A DNA stretch of 64,000 nt from Boesenbergia rotunda (GCA_024364735.1 JAGFNQ010001123.1:62001-126000); one strand, 5' to 3'; counted from the first letter of the stretch, positions 1 through 10,932 are shown. Notes: generated from the sequence alone by a model not told the origin. Made by a program: numbers and translations.

Positions 1-171
1 GTAGTTTAAAAAAAAAAACTAAGTCGAAAAATTATTTTAAAATGCTAAAAAGATTTTTCAAACTAATTAAAAGTTGATTTTGAAAACCAAGTACAGCAGT
101 TTTAAAAATTATTTTAAAAATTGATTTTTCAAATCAAATAAAGCAATAAGAAAACCAAAAGTAGAGTAAAC
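1..171 (-). other. 3' non-coding tail of degenerate copia element E0
   Basis: This AT-rich stretch lies downstream (minus strand) of the E0 pol stop codon. It consists of runs such as TTTTAAAATTATTTT and has no open frame. Similar AT-rich, T-rich tails follow gag in element E2 (15706-18337), so it is probably the 3' untranslated part of the retroelement. The window edge cuts it, so neither the polypurine tract nor the LTR can be seen. Confidence 0.5.
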
Positions 172-394
172 CTATTCTACCAAGCATAATCCTAACTGCC
201 TTCTTAATGAGCTGAACTCAGACTCAGGTAGGGGTTTAGTAAATATGTCGGCTAAGTTGGATTTAGAGTCTATATGCTTAAGGACTATTTCACCCCTGGC
301 TACATGATCTCTTACAAAGTGGTGTTTAACTTCTATGTGTTTAGTTCTGGAGTGTTGGATTGGATTTTTAGTTAGATTAATTGAGCTTATATTA
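172..394 (-). pseudogene. Ty1/copia E0 pol fragment, RNase H C-terminus
   Basis: Read on the minus strand, this encodes the last about 70 residues of a copia polyprotein, including the landmarks NLTKNP, HSRTKHIEV, HHFVRDHV, SKSNLADIFTKPLPE and LRRQLGL, and ends with TAG at 172-174. This is the C-terminal RNase H segment that normally follows the reverse transcriptase. The same landmarks occur in element E1 near 10735-10930. The open frame is broken at 394/395 by insertion of the CACTA element. Its upstream half resumes at 3654. Confidence 0.85.
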
Positions 395-423
395 CACTAT
401 GTGAAAATTGACAATAGACTTCG
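395..423 (+). repeat. Left terminal inverted repeat of the CACTA element
   Basis: This 29-bp terminus matches the right end (3622-3650, reverse complement) at all but three positions. The first 14 bases, CACTATGTGAAAAT, are identical, and so is the last part, AATAGACTTCG. Confidence 0.92.
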
Positions 424-900
424 GATATTATCTAAAGTAATAAGTAGATAATTACCGAAGTAGACGCGCATGAAGTAAAAAGGTCAGTTTTTTACTTCAC
501 CACGAAATATCGAAGTCTTTCATCGGTTCAAAATCAGTTCAAAGTTGAACCGTTTTCGAAGTAAAATGGCTCTATTACTTCATCGATCTCGCTGAAGTAT
601 TTGATCGTATGTAACTTCATAAGTTGACAAAGTAAAATATTTATACGACTTCATAAATTTTTTATTCTTGTGTAGTAAATATTTAATTTTACTTCTACAA
701 AATTTGAATTGGTCGAAGTATTTTTTGTTGTATTACTTCAGCATAATGTAGACGTATTAGAGTATATGTTGCTATAACAAATATTTAAATTTAGCGAAGT
801 AATTTATACAAACGACTTCACAAATTAAATAAATGACGAAGTAAATATTTTTTTTAACTACGCTGCTAATTAAATTTGACGAAGTCTGTTGTAATGCATT
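410..900. repeat. Left subterminal repeat region of CACTA element
   Basis: The motif CGAAGTAAT/ATTACTTCG and close variants (TGAAGTA, ACTTCAT, CGAAGTC) recur in both orientations at intervals of roughly 15-40 bp. In CACTA elements such subterminal motifs are the binding sites for the element-encoded DNA-binding protein (TnpA type). That function is inferred here from position and repetition only. Confidence 0.75.
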
Positions 901-1090
901 ACTACACCATTTATTTAAATATTAATCAAACTAATATTTGCAGGAATAGAAATTCATCACTCACAGCACATGCATAGGGGAAACTCAAATCCCAAATGAT
1001 ATTCAGAATCAAGGATGGTTTGCAATACATTTTGAGTTAGACCAAGTATTCCAAATTATTACACTAAGTAAAACCGTCAGAGTTTCTACA

Positions 1091-1755
1091 TTAACGAGCT
1101 CGTTTCTGGCCACCTCGACTGAAGTCAGAAAGAGTAAACTTTGCTAATAAAGATGCCACGAAATCAGCGGTTTCAGATAGATCCGTCTTTATTTTTGAGA
1201 TGCTAGACTCCATGAATTCTTTGTATTCCGATACATCATCAATCAGTGCCAACAGTTCACTTGCGCACATCTGAGTTTCTTCATCGACCTCTTTGGTTGC
1301 AACCTGTAGTTCCTTCTCAGACTCCTACAAAATCGGCAGCCATTAATTGCTAAAGGAATGCAATGTGCAATGGATGGCATTACCTAGAAATAAGTATATT
1401 TATTATGTTGTGTTAATAAAAGAACAAGGGCATTAATAAAGCTACCTGTAAAAGCTCTTCTGCTTCTTTTTTAACCATAATCAACTGATGTTCTTTCTTT
1501 GTAAACTCCTCGCTCATTTTCTCAACTTCTGTAGAGCATTTTGCTGCATGTTCTTCAGCTTCATTCTTTAGCAACATCATCGGAGCTTCAGCCTAGAAAA
1601 CAAGACAACTTAAATACATTTGGTCTGATTTGCATACTTCAGCAAGAGCATTAAGTGCAGGTTTTAGAGTAGCCTTGTAGTCAACTCCAATTACCTCAGC
1701 TGGTGAAGATCCTTCAACATTAAGCACATACTGAAAATCAGTCCCTAGCTTTAGC
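1091..1755 (-). pseudogene. NDC80: Captured NDC80 (kinetochore protein) gene fragment, three exons
   Basis: Minus-strand exons are 1755-1638, 1592-1446 and 1324-1091, joined by introns with GT donors and AG acceptors. Exon phases agree, and the last exon ends in TAA at 1093-1091. Exon products carry KLGTDFQYVLN and VDYKATLKPAL, then a coiled coil with EEHAAKCSTEVEKM, then ETQMCASELLALIDDVSEYKE. Order and residues fit the coiled-coil half of Ndc80/Hec1, the outer-kinetochore microtubule-binding subunit; the first exon recalls the conserved DFE/Q...N...G...Y segment. The N-terminal calponin-homology part is absent. The intron between the first two exons is only 45 bp, and about 50 residues expected between those exons are missing, so coding DNA was probably deleted. 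Alternative: another coiled-coil gene. Confidence 0.72.
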
Positions 1756-3000
1756 CTGAAATCAGCAACAACAAAGAAAACCAGTCATGAGTCAAGAAGA
1801 AGAAATGACCAAAATTATCGTTAATGGGGAGTATTACAACATATATTCAATAAGTTAGAAATCTTGGAAGGTTACTTTCACTCATCTCTCGCATCTAAAA
1901 AATAAATGACAGCCATTCAACCTCCTAGGATAAAAGAAGTAGAAAAGAAAATGTAACGGTACAAAAACCAAACTTCAGTTCAGCAAGCTAGATATTTCAA
2001 GATGTAAACTCCCAGATGGCCTGGTAGCATCTAGATTCGATATTTTAGCAACAGCAAAAACTCTGTGTAGCATATAATTCAGCATATTTGCAAGGGTAAT
2101 ACCAAAAATAAAACATAAAGTAACAAGCATTATCAATCAAAAAATGCAACTAACTTAATTGAAATTGAGAAGATCTGAAACTATAATACAGCCTGGAAGT
2201 TCAATCAGCAGTGATCAGCGTTGCCAGACATTATCACCTGAACAATATCATTTAAACAGAAACAGAACCTACATCACATTTATAGACTGGATCTGAATTC
2301 TTCTGCATTTCTGAAAAGCTTGAGTCCAGAAACATTAGTGAAAAACCTGATCACAATGTAAGCCAATCTGAATACTTGCCAGAGTAACTCAAAACTCCCT
2401 ATTTATCCACAAATTTGGCCAACAAATAAAATAAAAAAGATCTAGAACACTGCAGGTTAGTATCATCTGAAAAACTGCAGTGCAGAAACATTAGGACTCA
2501 ATTCAAAAGATTTGAACAGAAACCCATTAGGAATCAATTTCTTGCTACTAGTATATAGATAATCCTAAGATTGCAGCAGTAATCACAGTATACCGTACTC
2601 TGATTTGAGTGGAAGATGATTAAATATTGCACAATTTCTCTCCTTCCAAATATTGTATAAGATAGTCAGCAACAGGATCTCATATTCATTTGCCTTTACA
2701 GTTGTACCTATGGTATAAAATTTTATCTCGTGTCAAGTGAAGTTTTTTGTTCCACTTGAAACACAAGAAGGTTTAAAACCTCTGGTACAAACAAGAAAGC
2801 TACATATTTCGTCCACAAATTGTCTACAGGCTCAATCTTCTTCCTTTCGTTGCTAGCTCATCTTCATTAGAACTTGTGAGATCAACCTTCGTTTGTGGGT
2901 TTGTTCGCCGTTATTCTTCTGACACAAAAGAAATTATGTCTAACCCAAACCATACGAAATAAGAAATTATGCCACGGTAATCAATCCACGGTAATCAGAA
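1756..3000. other. CACTA interior, no recognisable gene
   Basis: This interior has moderate AT content and no long open frame. It could be intron sequence from the captured locus upstream (minus strand) of the recognised exons, or filler DNA. I see no transposase motif and no tandem structure. Confidence 0.4.
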
Positions 3001-3008
3001 ATCATGCC

Positions 3009-3300
3009 CTAGGGCAGGAGATGCCAGAAACCATAGGGTAGGAAACTAACCTGGTTGACGAACTGATGGGCGAGCAGGACCGGATCGGTTAGAGACGGCG
3101 GCCTCAAGCTCAAACAAAACCCTTGCCTTTTCTTCTCGTGGCCAGGAAACCTCAAAGAGGAAGATGTGCGTCGAGGGGAGGCGGAGATGCAAGCGCGGCG
3201 AAGAGGGGACGGAGGCGCGTCGTCGGGCAAAAGGGGGCGACGCGTCGTCGGGAGAAGGGGAGGCATCGTCGGGAGAAGGGGGAGGCATCGTGCACGATGA
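3009..3300. other. GC-rich block inside the CACTA element
   Basis: The sequence turns abruptly GC-rich between about 3040 and 3300. It contains an imperfect repeat of GGGAGAAGGGGAGGCATCG (about 3250-3290). On the minus strand an 80-codon open frame (3288-3046) runs into a good splice-donor context, CAG|GTTAGT. It looks like a captured promoter-proximal or first-exon segment. I do not recognise the peptide. Whether it belongs to the same source gene as the NDC80 exons is unknown. Confidence 0.4.
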
Positions 3301-3379
3301 AGTTAGGGCTCGAGTATATTGGGGAGTTTTAATTAGGATTACTTTAAAAATTAGTATAAAGAGGTTAATTTATTTATAA

Positions 3380-3621
3380 AAGAAAACATATTTTAGTTTA
3401 TTTAATCTTATTACTTCGGTATAAAAATTTATAGATTTTATTTGGTAACTTATTACTTCATCAAATATTTATTATGAAGTAAAATATCAGATTAATTTAG
3501 TAGTAAGACCCATAATTTTTAAGCTACGAAGTTTAAAGTGAAATTTACTTCATCAAATTTAGTACCGAAGTTGATTAACATGTATTACTTCGTTAAACGA
3601 TTTCGCTGAAGTAATCTGTGG
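3380..3621. repeat. Right subterminal repeat region of CACTA element
   Basis: Repeated TTACTTCG, ATGAAGTAAAAT, ACCGAAGTTG and GCTGAAGTAAT variants mirror the left subterminal region. The density is about one copy every 20-30 bp. Confidence 0.75.
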
Positions 3622-3650
3622 CGAAGTCTATTCTTGATTTTCACATAGTG
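3622..3650 (-). repeat. Right terminal inverted repeat of the CACTA element
   Basis: This is the inverse of 395-423 with three mismatches. It is followed by the target duplication TTA at 3651-3653. Confidence 0.92.
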
Positions 3651-3653
3651 TTA

Positions 3654-4010
3654 TCAATGAAGACTTGGGTTTGATTGTAGACAAGCTGGAAGTCTTTAAG
3701 AGCGTGCATCATCCATAAGAGTTATGCTACACACTCTCCTAAAGCAACATACTCAGCTTCAGTTGTGGACAAAGCTACACAGTGTTGCTTTCTGCTGCAT
3801 CAACTTACTAGACTATTTCCTAAGAGTTGGTAGCTTCCGCTTGTACTTTTTCTATCTAACTTACAACCAGCATAGTCAGAGTCTGAATATCCTGATAGTT
3901 TAAAAGTTGAGGTCCTATGATACCAAATCCCTACATTTAGGGTGCCCTTAATATATCTTAATATTCTTTTTAGGGTCGCTAAGTGCGTTTCCTTAGTGTT
4001 GATGCAGTCT
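3654..4010 (-). pseudogene. Ty1/copia E0 pol fragment, RT end and RNase H core
   Basis: On the minus strand this encodes the landmarks HLATLKRILRYIKGTL, GYSDSDYAGC, DRKSTSG and a decayed active-site helix around TTEAEY. This is the copia region linking reverse transcriptase and RNase H. Its downstream remainder is at 394-172 beyond the CACTA insertion. The fragment stops near 4005-4019, where the 5' LTR of E1 begins, so E1 probably landed in E0. The other side of that insertion is not in the window. Confidence 0.82.
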
Positions 4011-4119
4011 GGCCCTGATTGTTGTTTTGGTGTTGACATCGATTTTAGTTTAGGTTGATTATGATTATGATTATGATTAAGACCTGATTGGGGATTAGGC
4101 ATGGGATGATTGAAGTCCT

Positions 4120-4515
4120 AACCTGGAGGGTTAGGTGTTGGAAATCCCGGTGAGTGAAGCCGGGTCCTGGTGAGTGAAGCCAGGTGGTGAAAAGTCCTAA
4201 TTCGGAAGGTTGGGTGAATAGTCCTAGCTTGGAGAGCTAGGTGAAAAGTCCTAGCTTGGAGGGCTAGGTAAAAAGTCCTAACTTGGAGGGTTAGGTGAAA
4301 AGTCCCAACTGGAGGGTTAGGTGAAAAATCCTAACTTGGAGGGCTAGGTGTGGAAAAGGTCTAACTCGGAAGGATTGGGTGAAAAGTCTTATCTTGGAGG
4401 GCTAGGTGAAATGTCCTAGCTTGGAGGGCTAAGTGAAAAGTCCTAACTTGGAGGGTTAGGTGAAAAGTCCGAACTTAGAGGGTTAGATGGAAAAATCCTA
4501 GCTTGGAAGGCAAGG
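4120..4515 (+). repeat. Minisatellite in E1 LTR, about 26-27 bp unit
   Basis: About a dozen imperfect tandem units are visible, built on AAAAGTCCTAACTTGGAGGG followed by TTAGGTG. Neighbouring units alternate CTAGCTTGGAGGGCTAGG with CTAACTTGGAGGGTTAGG. The paired changes CTAG..CTAG and CTAA..TTAG preserve self-complementarity (CTAGC...GCTAG; CTAAC...GTTAG). Confidence 0.88.
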
Positions 4516-4524
4516 TCTGCGTCC

Positions 4525-5025
4525 CTGGATCGGTCTGGTGACCGATCAGGGAGGTTGGCACGCTGCTCCTTAGTGGATCGGTCTGGTGACCGATCCAGCG
4601 ATGTCTGATCGGTCTGGTGACCGATCAGGGAGCAGGCTGTTGCCTTGTTGCTTGGCTCCTGATCGGTCCGGTGACCGATCAGGGAGCTGGCAGCTTCCTC
4701 ACTGCCTTACTCCTGATCGGTCTGGTGACCGATCAGGGAGTGAACAGTGAGTTGAGTTCCGCCACGGATCAGCTCCTGAACGGTCCGGTGACCGATCAGA
4801 GACTTAGGATCTGATTTCCGGGATTACTATTCATCGGACCTGATCGGTCTGTGGGACCGATCAGGCATCACTCTGATCGGTCTGGTGACCGATCAGGCTT
4901 CACTCTGATCGGTCCGGTGACCGATCAGGCTTGTGTTGCCGCGAGAGCTGGGAGTCCCAGCGAAGCGGTGGATCGGTTAGGTGACCGACCCACGAGCCCT
5001 GGATCGGTCCGGTGATCGATCACTT
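4525..5025. repeat. Array of GATCGGTC-N4-GACCGATC palindromes
   Basis: About ten or more copies of TGATCGGTC, a 4-base loop (usually TGGT or CGGT), and GACCGATCA occur at irregular spacing. Each could fold as a 9-bp hairpin. The same stems return at 11468-11770 with other loops. The array lies in the LTR well upstream of the primer site, where transcription-control sequences are expected. Confidence 0.88.
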
Positions 5026-6050
5026 TAATTCAAATTACATTGTCAGACGCTCTGATCGCGTCTGAGCATATCTGATACACTGCGGCTGATCTGTGATCTT
5101 TGATTTCTTGCTTGATATGCTGCTCTAACCCACTGATTAAGCTGCAGGTGACAGGGAAGGATTCAAACACTCAAGGAGAGTCAATGGTGGTCTTTCTTTG
5201 GAGCAGGTTTGTCTGTTTTCCATCCTAGGTTGCAACGGGCACTGGCGCTGGCTGGAGCTGCTGTCTGGGGCTGGTCTGAGGGAAACTCAGGAGGTCCAGA
5301 AGGGCTTAGTGGTGGCTGGTGGTTGCAGAAGAGCAGCTGGAGGCTGCTGTGGGGTGGTGACCTATAGCTGTGTGGAGAAGACTTAAGCGCTGGTTGTTAG
5401 AAGTCTTCAACAACTCCGCGAATCAGTATTGCTGTGAAGTTCTTGTGGCTTGCTGCGTGCTTGTGATCTTGTTGTTCCATCATTCCTGAGCAATCCGTTG
5501 AGATCTGAGAAGCAACCACTCCTTGCCTAAGCACTTGGAGGAAGGAACAAGAGGCTTGAAGTCCAACAGCGAGAAGACACGCAGAAAGGGATTCTTGTTT
5601 GAGATCGTCGCTGGGTGGAGCTTGGAGAAGCCTGCTGTGTTCCTATCTTTGCTAAGTGCTAAGTAAGATCTTTCTTGTGTTTCATTGTGCTTAAACTTAT
5701 ATCTGTGATTGAAACGCTGTGGAGAGGTTTCTCCACCGAGAAAGAGGTTGCTTTCTATCCGGTGTTAACTGGGGCTTGATCTGCCGACGATCAAGAGATT
5801 GCCCACCTTAAGGGCACGCCATGGAGTAGGGGCAAGTTATCCCCGAACCTTGTAAACCCTCCTTGTTAGCGATCCTGCTAGTTGTGGTTGTTTGCTTTCG
5901 TTTTCTGTTTTTATTTTCTGCACTTATCTGTTTCCATTGTTTCTTCCGCTGTGCTACTGATAAATTTGAGTGCAGAAATTCTATAAGTCATTAAGTCCAA
6001 GTGATTGTCTATATTCACCCCCCCTCTCTAGCCATCCGGGTTCCAATAAG

Positions 6051-6062
6051 TGGTATCAGAGC
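6051..6062 (+). promoter_or_regulatory. Primer-binding site of E1 (initiator Met tRNA)
   Basis: TGGTATCAGAGC matches the complement of the 3' end of plant initiator Met tRNA and lies two bases after the LTR end. Confidence 0.92.
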
Positions 6063-6106
6063 TTGGGGCTCTGTTTTTGCGGATTAACAACCGAGAGCTA
6101 TCATCC

Positions 6107-7808
6107 ATGGCGTGAGAGAAGGATTTTCCACCACCCGACCTCCTTTCTTTGATGGCGCTGATTTCCAATATTGGAGATCAAAGATGGAGTATTATTTGAA
6201 GATGGACATCAACACTTGGTTTGCGGTGAAGGAGGGATTCACCCCTCCAAACGATGATGAAAGCAAGGAACTTGAATCATGGCGGTGGACAGCCGAACAA
6301 ACTCGGAAGAGTGAAGCCGACGCGAAGGCGGTTGTCACTCTACAATGCGGCATGAACAAAGACCAACTCATCAAGGTTGGTCCTTTCACAAGTGCAAAGG
6401 ACTTGTGGAACAAGCTCATTGAACTCCACGAGGGCACCCGAGACTCAAGAATCGCCAAGAGGATTTGTTTCTCAACCAATTACAAAATCTCTCCATGAAG
6501 AAAAATGAATCGGTAAGTGAGCTTCATAGCCGGTTCAAGGAAGTCCTCAATGGGCTTCATCCGATTGATGAAAAGGTCGAGAATCGCGACCTTGTGAGGT
6601 ATGTACTAAAAGCATTTCCAAGGAATGCTTTGTGGTCATCCATGGTGGATGCCTACAAAGTATCCAAGGACTTATCAATTGTTAAGCTAGATGATTTGTT
6701 TTGTGAAATGGAATTGCATGAAATGGTTAACAAAGGCCCCAAGGAGAAGGGGATTGCTTTAGTGGCAGGGGACCGATCGAACAAGAAGAAGAAGGAGAAG
6801 AAGAAGGAGAAGGAAGTCACTTCATCTTCCGAATCCGAGTCCGATTCCGAAGAAGATGGTAGCGGCTCCTCATCCTCTGAGATGACGAACTTTGTAAGAA
6901 GGATGATGAGAAGGGGTCGGCGCTTCAAGGGTAAAGGTAATCCTAGTGAAGCTAAACTTGACAAGACTAATGCTTCTTGCTATGAGTGTGGTAGGAAAGG
7001 GCATTTCAAGAATGAATGCCCGTAGCTAAAGAAGGAGGAGGAGAGATCCAAAAGGAAAGAAGAAAAATCCAAGAAGAAGAAGAAGGCCTTAAAGGCTACT
7101 TGGGATGAATCCTCCTCAAGCTCATCTGATGAAGAGAAGGAGGAGAAGAGCACAAGGCATGTGACACTCATGGCTCTTGGAGAGGAAAGCAGTGATGAAT
7201 CATCCAACTCCTCAAACGCGGCTTCATCATCTTCGGATGATGAAGAGGTAACTTCTCCCGAACTTGAAAAGTGTTATAGAGCAATTGCATGTTTAACCAA
7301 TATGTTAAAGAAGTCAAAAAATAAGGTTAAAGCATTGCAATTAGAAATTGATCAATTAAAATTATCTAGGGATGATAACATTGATGATTTGCATGTTGAC
7401 ATGTTAGAGGATGAGATCAAATCATTAAAACTTGAGATTGACCAATTGAAATCCTCTAGGGTTGAGCATATAAATGATTTGAATGATGAATTGCTAGTAG
7501 AAGAAAATAAATCATTAAAGAGTGAAGTTGAGAGACTCAAGAATATTCTTGGGATGTTCTTAACTAGATCTAAGACCCTAGACATGATATTGAATGCCCA
7601 AAGGGCAGTCTACAATAGGGCCGGTATTGGTTACCGACCCAAAGAACCTTCATTTGTGTCCTTGATGTCTAGGACTGATATGAGACAATTTAGGACATCC
7701 AAGGTTCAAAAGAAAGTTGTCAAGGCATGGGTGCCTAAGTCTTGTTTAGTTGATGCTTTAGGTCCCAAGGTTTGGGTACCTAAAACTTCTATTTTTCGAA
7801 TTGTGTAG
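6107..7808 (+). pseudogene. E1 gag (degenerate)
   Basis: Capsid/nucleocapsid region of a copia element. The reading frame starts around ATG 6107, which is out of frame with what follows. It carries the copia gag signature (FDGADFQYWRSKMEYYL, ADAKAVVTLQCG, AKDLWNKLIELHEGT), then shifts frame near 6465-6480 and continues with VSELHSRFKEVLNGL and ENRDLVRYVLKAFP. A lysine-rich tract and an acidic Ser/Glu tract precede one zinc knuckle, CYECGRKGHFKNEC (6978-7019). A TAG follows at 7023-7025. The same frame then reads on through a charged, coiled-coil-like tail to a second TAG at 7806-7808. The protein would form virus-like particles in the cytoplasm if intact. Confidence 0.88.
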
Positions 7809-10800
7809 GTTGTGATTGAGGGGGAGCATCTATCAACTTGGTTCGTTGATAGTGGATGCTCCAAACACATGACCGGGGATAGATCATTGTTTACCACACT
7901 TCACAAGAAAAGTAGAGGTAATGTTTCATTTAGTAACAATGGTAGTCTTAAGGTCATAGGAATAGGAGACATTCAAATATCCGAATGTCTTAGAATTTCA
8001 AATGTCCTTCTAGTCAAGGGGATGACATTTAATCTCCTAAATGTCAGTCAATTGTGTGATATGGGTTACACAATTGATTTTCAACCAAGTCAATGTCTAG
8101 TTAGACAACGTGACACCTTGGACACGGTACTAGTAGAAACAAGAATAGACAACATTTATCAAGTTTCATTTAAAAGTGCTACTAATGTTTTTGCTAAGTG
8201 TCTCATGTCAAAAGAAGAAGAGTCCACCCTTTGGCACCGGAGACTTGCACATGTGAACATGAAGAACATCCGGAAGTTGGCCAACAAGGGATTAGTTCGT
8301 GGCTTACCAAGCATCAAGTATGAAAAGGACAAACTTTGTGATGCATGTCAAATGGGTAAGCAAACGAAATCTGCACATAAAGGTAAAAGCGCTGTAAGTA
8401 CTTCTACCGCTTTAGATTTACTTCACATGGATCTATTTAATTGTAGTACTATCATATCATTGAATGGAAGTAGATATTGCTTTGTTATCATTAATGATTT
8501 TACTAGATATGCATGGACTTACTTTTTAAAATATAAGGACCAAACCTTAGATGTTTTCATTTCTTTTTGTAGAAGAGTTGAAAATGAAAAATCATTAACC
8601 ATTAAGACAATTAGAAGTGATCATGGAGGTGAATTTCAAAACCAACGGTTTTTAGAACTTTGTCAAGATAGAGGTTATAGACATGAGTTCTCTACTCCTA
8701 GAACACCACAACAAAATGGTGTTGTAGAGAGGAAGAACCGTGTTCTACAAGAGGCTGCACGAAGCATGCTTAATGAGTACTCACTCCCGAGTTACTTATG
8801 GGCTGAAGCTGTAAATACAGCTTGCTATGTGCAAAATCGAATTCTCATCCATAGGCTTTTAGGAAAGACTCCCCATGAACTTTGGTTTGGGAAACCACCT
8901 ACGGTTAAACATCTTAGGGTGTTTGGTTGTAAGGTGTTCATCCTAAACACCAAGGATCATCTTGGGAAGTTCACGGCAAAGGCTAATGAAGGGATACTGG
9001 TCGGGTACTCCCTCGTTAGCAAAGCCTACCAAGTCTACAACAAGAAGTCTAGACTGGTTGAGGAGTCTTCTGACGTTGTCTTTGAAGAAATTCCAAAAGT
9101 CAATGGTCAACCAGAAGATGGAGCCCAATTCGAACTTAGGAGACTGAGTTTGAATGAGAGTCCAAATGCTGTTGATGGTGATGAATCCGATGACGGTGAG
9201 CCTAGACAACTCCTTGATCAGCCGGATTCTGAGGCTGAGCCGATGACTAGTGAACCCATTCAAGAAGCACCACCAACACCAAGACAAACTAGATTAGCCT
9301 CTAGTCATCCCCAAGACCAAATTGTTGGAGACATCCATCATGGGGTTAGAACTAGATCATTCTTCCGGAATGAGGCTAATGAAGTTGCTTTAATTTCTGA
9401 AATTGAACCTAGAAAAATTGATGAAGCATTAAATGATCCCGATTGGATCATTGCAATGCAAGATGAACTAGGTCAATTCGAAAGGAGTCAAGTTTGAGAC
9501 TTAGTTCCCAGACCTAAGAAGACCACCATCATTGGAACCAAATGGGTCTTCAAAATCAAATTGAACTATAAGGGAGAAATCATTAGAAACAAGGCACGCT
9601 TAGTAGCCAAGGGTTATAGTCAAGTTGAAGGCCTTGATTATGATGAGACCTATGCTCCCGTGGCACGATTAGAGTCCATCCAATTGATGCTAACATTTGC
9701 AGCACATCGTGGTTTCAAATTATATCAAATGGATGTCAAATCGGCTTTTTTAAATGGTTTAATTAGGGAAGAGGTCTATGTCGAACAACCTCCGGGGTTT
9801 GAGAGTATCGAATTCCCAAATCATGTGTTCAAGCTCAAAAAGTCACTTTATGGTCTTAAACAAGCACCCCGAGCTTGGTACGAGCGGTTGTCAACTTTTC
9901 TGATTGAAAAAAGGCTTCGTAAGAGGCCAAATAGACCCTACACTATTTCTACGAAGAGATGGTGACAATATTTTTGTGGCCCAAGTATATGTCGATGACA
10001 TAATTTGTGGCTCAAATAACAAGGGCTATTTAAATGAATTCATTGGACACATGGAAAGTGAATTTGAAATGAGTCTAGTGGGAGAGTTGACTTTCTTCCT
10101 TGGACTTGAAATCAAGCAAACTCGCGATGGTATCCATGTGCACCAATCAAAATATACATAAGAAATGCTTCGTAAATTCAATATGAGTGATTCAAAAGAG
10201 GTAACCACTCCCATGGCTACAAACACAAGATTAGACAATGATGAGAGTGGTAAACCCGTTGATTTGACTCAATATCGGAGCATGATAGGTAGTCTGCTAT
10301 ACCTCACAGCTAGTCGTCCTGATATTCTTTTCGCTGTGGGTATGTGCGCTAGGTATCAAGTCTGTGCCAAGGAATCTTACTTAATCGCTGTCAAGAGAAT
10401 TTTGAGATACCTTAAAGGCACAATAGGAGTTGGTCTTTGGTACCCCCGTACCAAATCTTTTGATTTAATTGGCTATACCGATTCCGACTACGCTGGATAT
10501 AAGTTGGATCGGAAAAGCACAAGTGGGAGATGCCAATTTCTAGGATCATCTTTAGTTAGTTGGTCAAGTCAGAAGCAACATTGTGTTGCTCTCTCCACGA
10601 CCGAGGTAGAATATATCGCCATGGGAGAGAGCGTATCACAATTGTTGTGTATGATTCACACTTTGGAGGACTATGGATTAAGTTATAAAAATATGCAAGT
10701 GTTGTGTGACAACATTAGCACAATTAACCTAACCAAGAATCCAGTCCATCATTCTAGGACCAAACATATTGAAGTACGCCACCACTTCATTAGGGATCAT

Positions 10801-10932
10801 GTAGCTAGGAGAGATATTGTACTCTCACATGTAGAGTCCAAGTCAATCCTCGCTGACATTTTCACTAAACCACTTCCCGAGAACGAGTTTAGTTTCTTAA
10901 GAAGGGAGTTGGGAATGTGTCGCACTTCATAG
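7809..10932 (+). pseudogene. E1 pol: protease, integrase, reverse transcriptase, RNase H
   Basis: The frame continues from gag. The protease motif FVDSGCSKHM is at 7842-7871. The integrase zinc module (LWHRRLAHVN ... CDACQMGK) is near 8230-8355. Integrase catalytic positions lie in LLHMDLF (about 8420), RSDHGGEF (about 8610) and VERKNR (about 8725). Reverse transcriptase shows WVFKIK, ARLVAKGY, MDVKSAFLNG and the YVDD active site at 9988-9999. RNase H shows YTDSDYAG and TTEVEYIA and ends with DIFTKPLPE before TAG at 10930-10932. Damage includes TGA at 9495, a frameshift near 9905-9960 and TAA at 10159. Domain order PR-INT-RT-RH is copia. It cannot make a full polyprotein. Confidence 0.93.

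Larger units (their letters stand above)
395..3650. mobile_element. CACTA (En/Spm-type) DNA transposon, non-autonomous, 3,256 bp
   Basis: The element begins CACTATGTGAAAAT at 395 and ends with its inverse ATTTTCACATAGTG at 3650. It is flanked by a 3-bp target duplication TTA (392-394 and 3651-3653), which is the hallmark of CACTA transposons. Both ends carry many copies of a short motif around CGAAGTA/TACTTCG. It interrupts the RNase H part of a copia pol fragment, and the coding sense on both sides confirms the insertion points. No transposase domain was recognised, so mobility would depend on an enzyme made elsewhere. The interior holds captured gene exons (1091-1755) and a GC-rich block (about 3040-3300). 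Confidence 0.92.
4020..6048 (+). repeat. 5' LTR of E1
   Basis: The LTR begins TGTTGTTTTGGTG and ends about two bases before the primer site, where the expected CCAACA reads CCAATA. It carries two repeat arrays, a minisatellite (4120-4515) and palindromes (4525-5025). The start is set by analogy with the LTR start of E2 and by the end of E0 coding sequence, and may be off by some bases. Confidence 0.7.

Noticed and set aside
4525..5025. Regularly recurring palindromes that could suggest a CRISPR array
   Set aside because: Spacing is irregular, the spacers are not unique uniform-length units, and the context is a plant LTR.
5198..5386. 62-codon open frame in the E1 5' LTR
   Set aside because: Within LTR, no similarity to known proteins, length expected by chance in GC-richer sequence.
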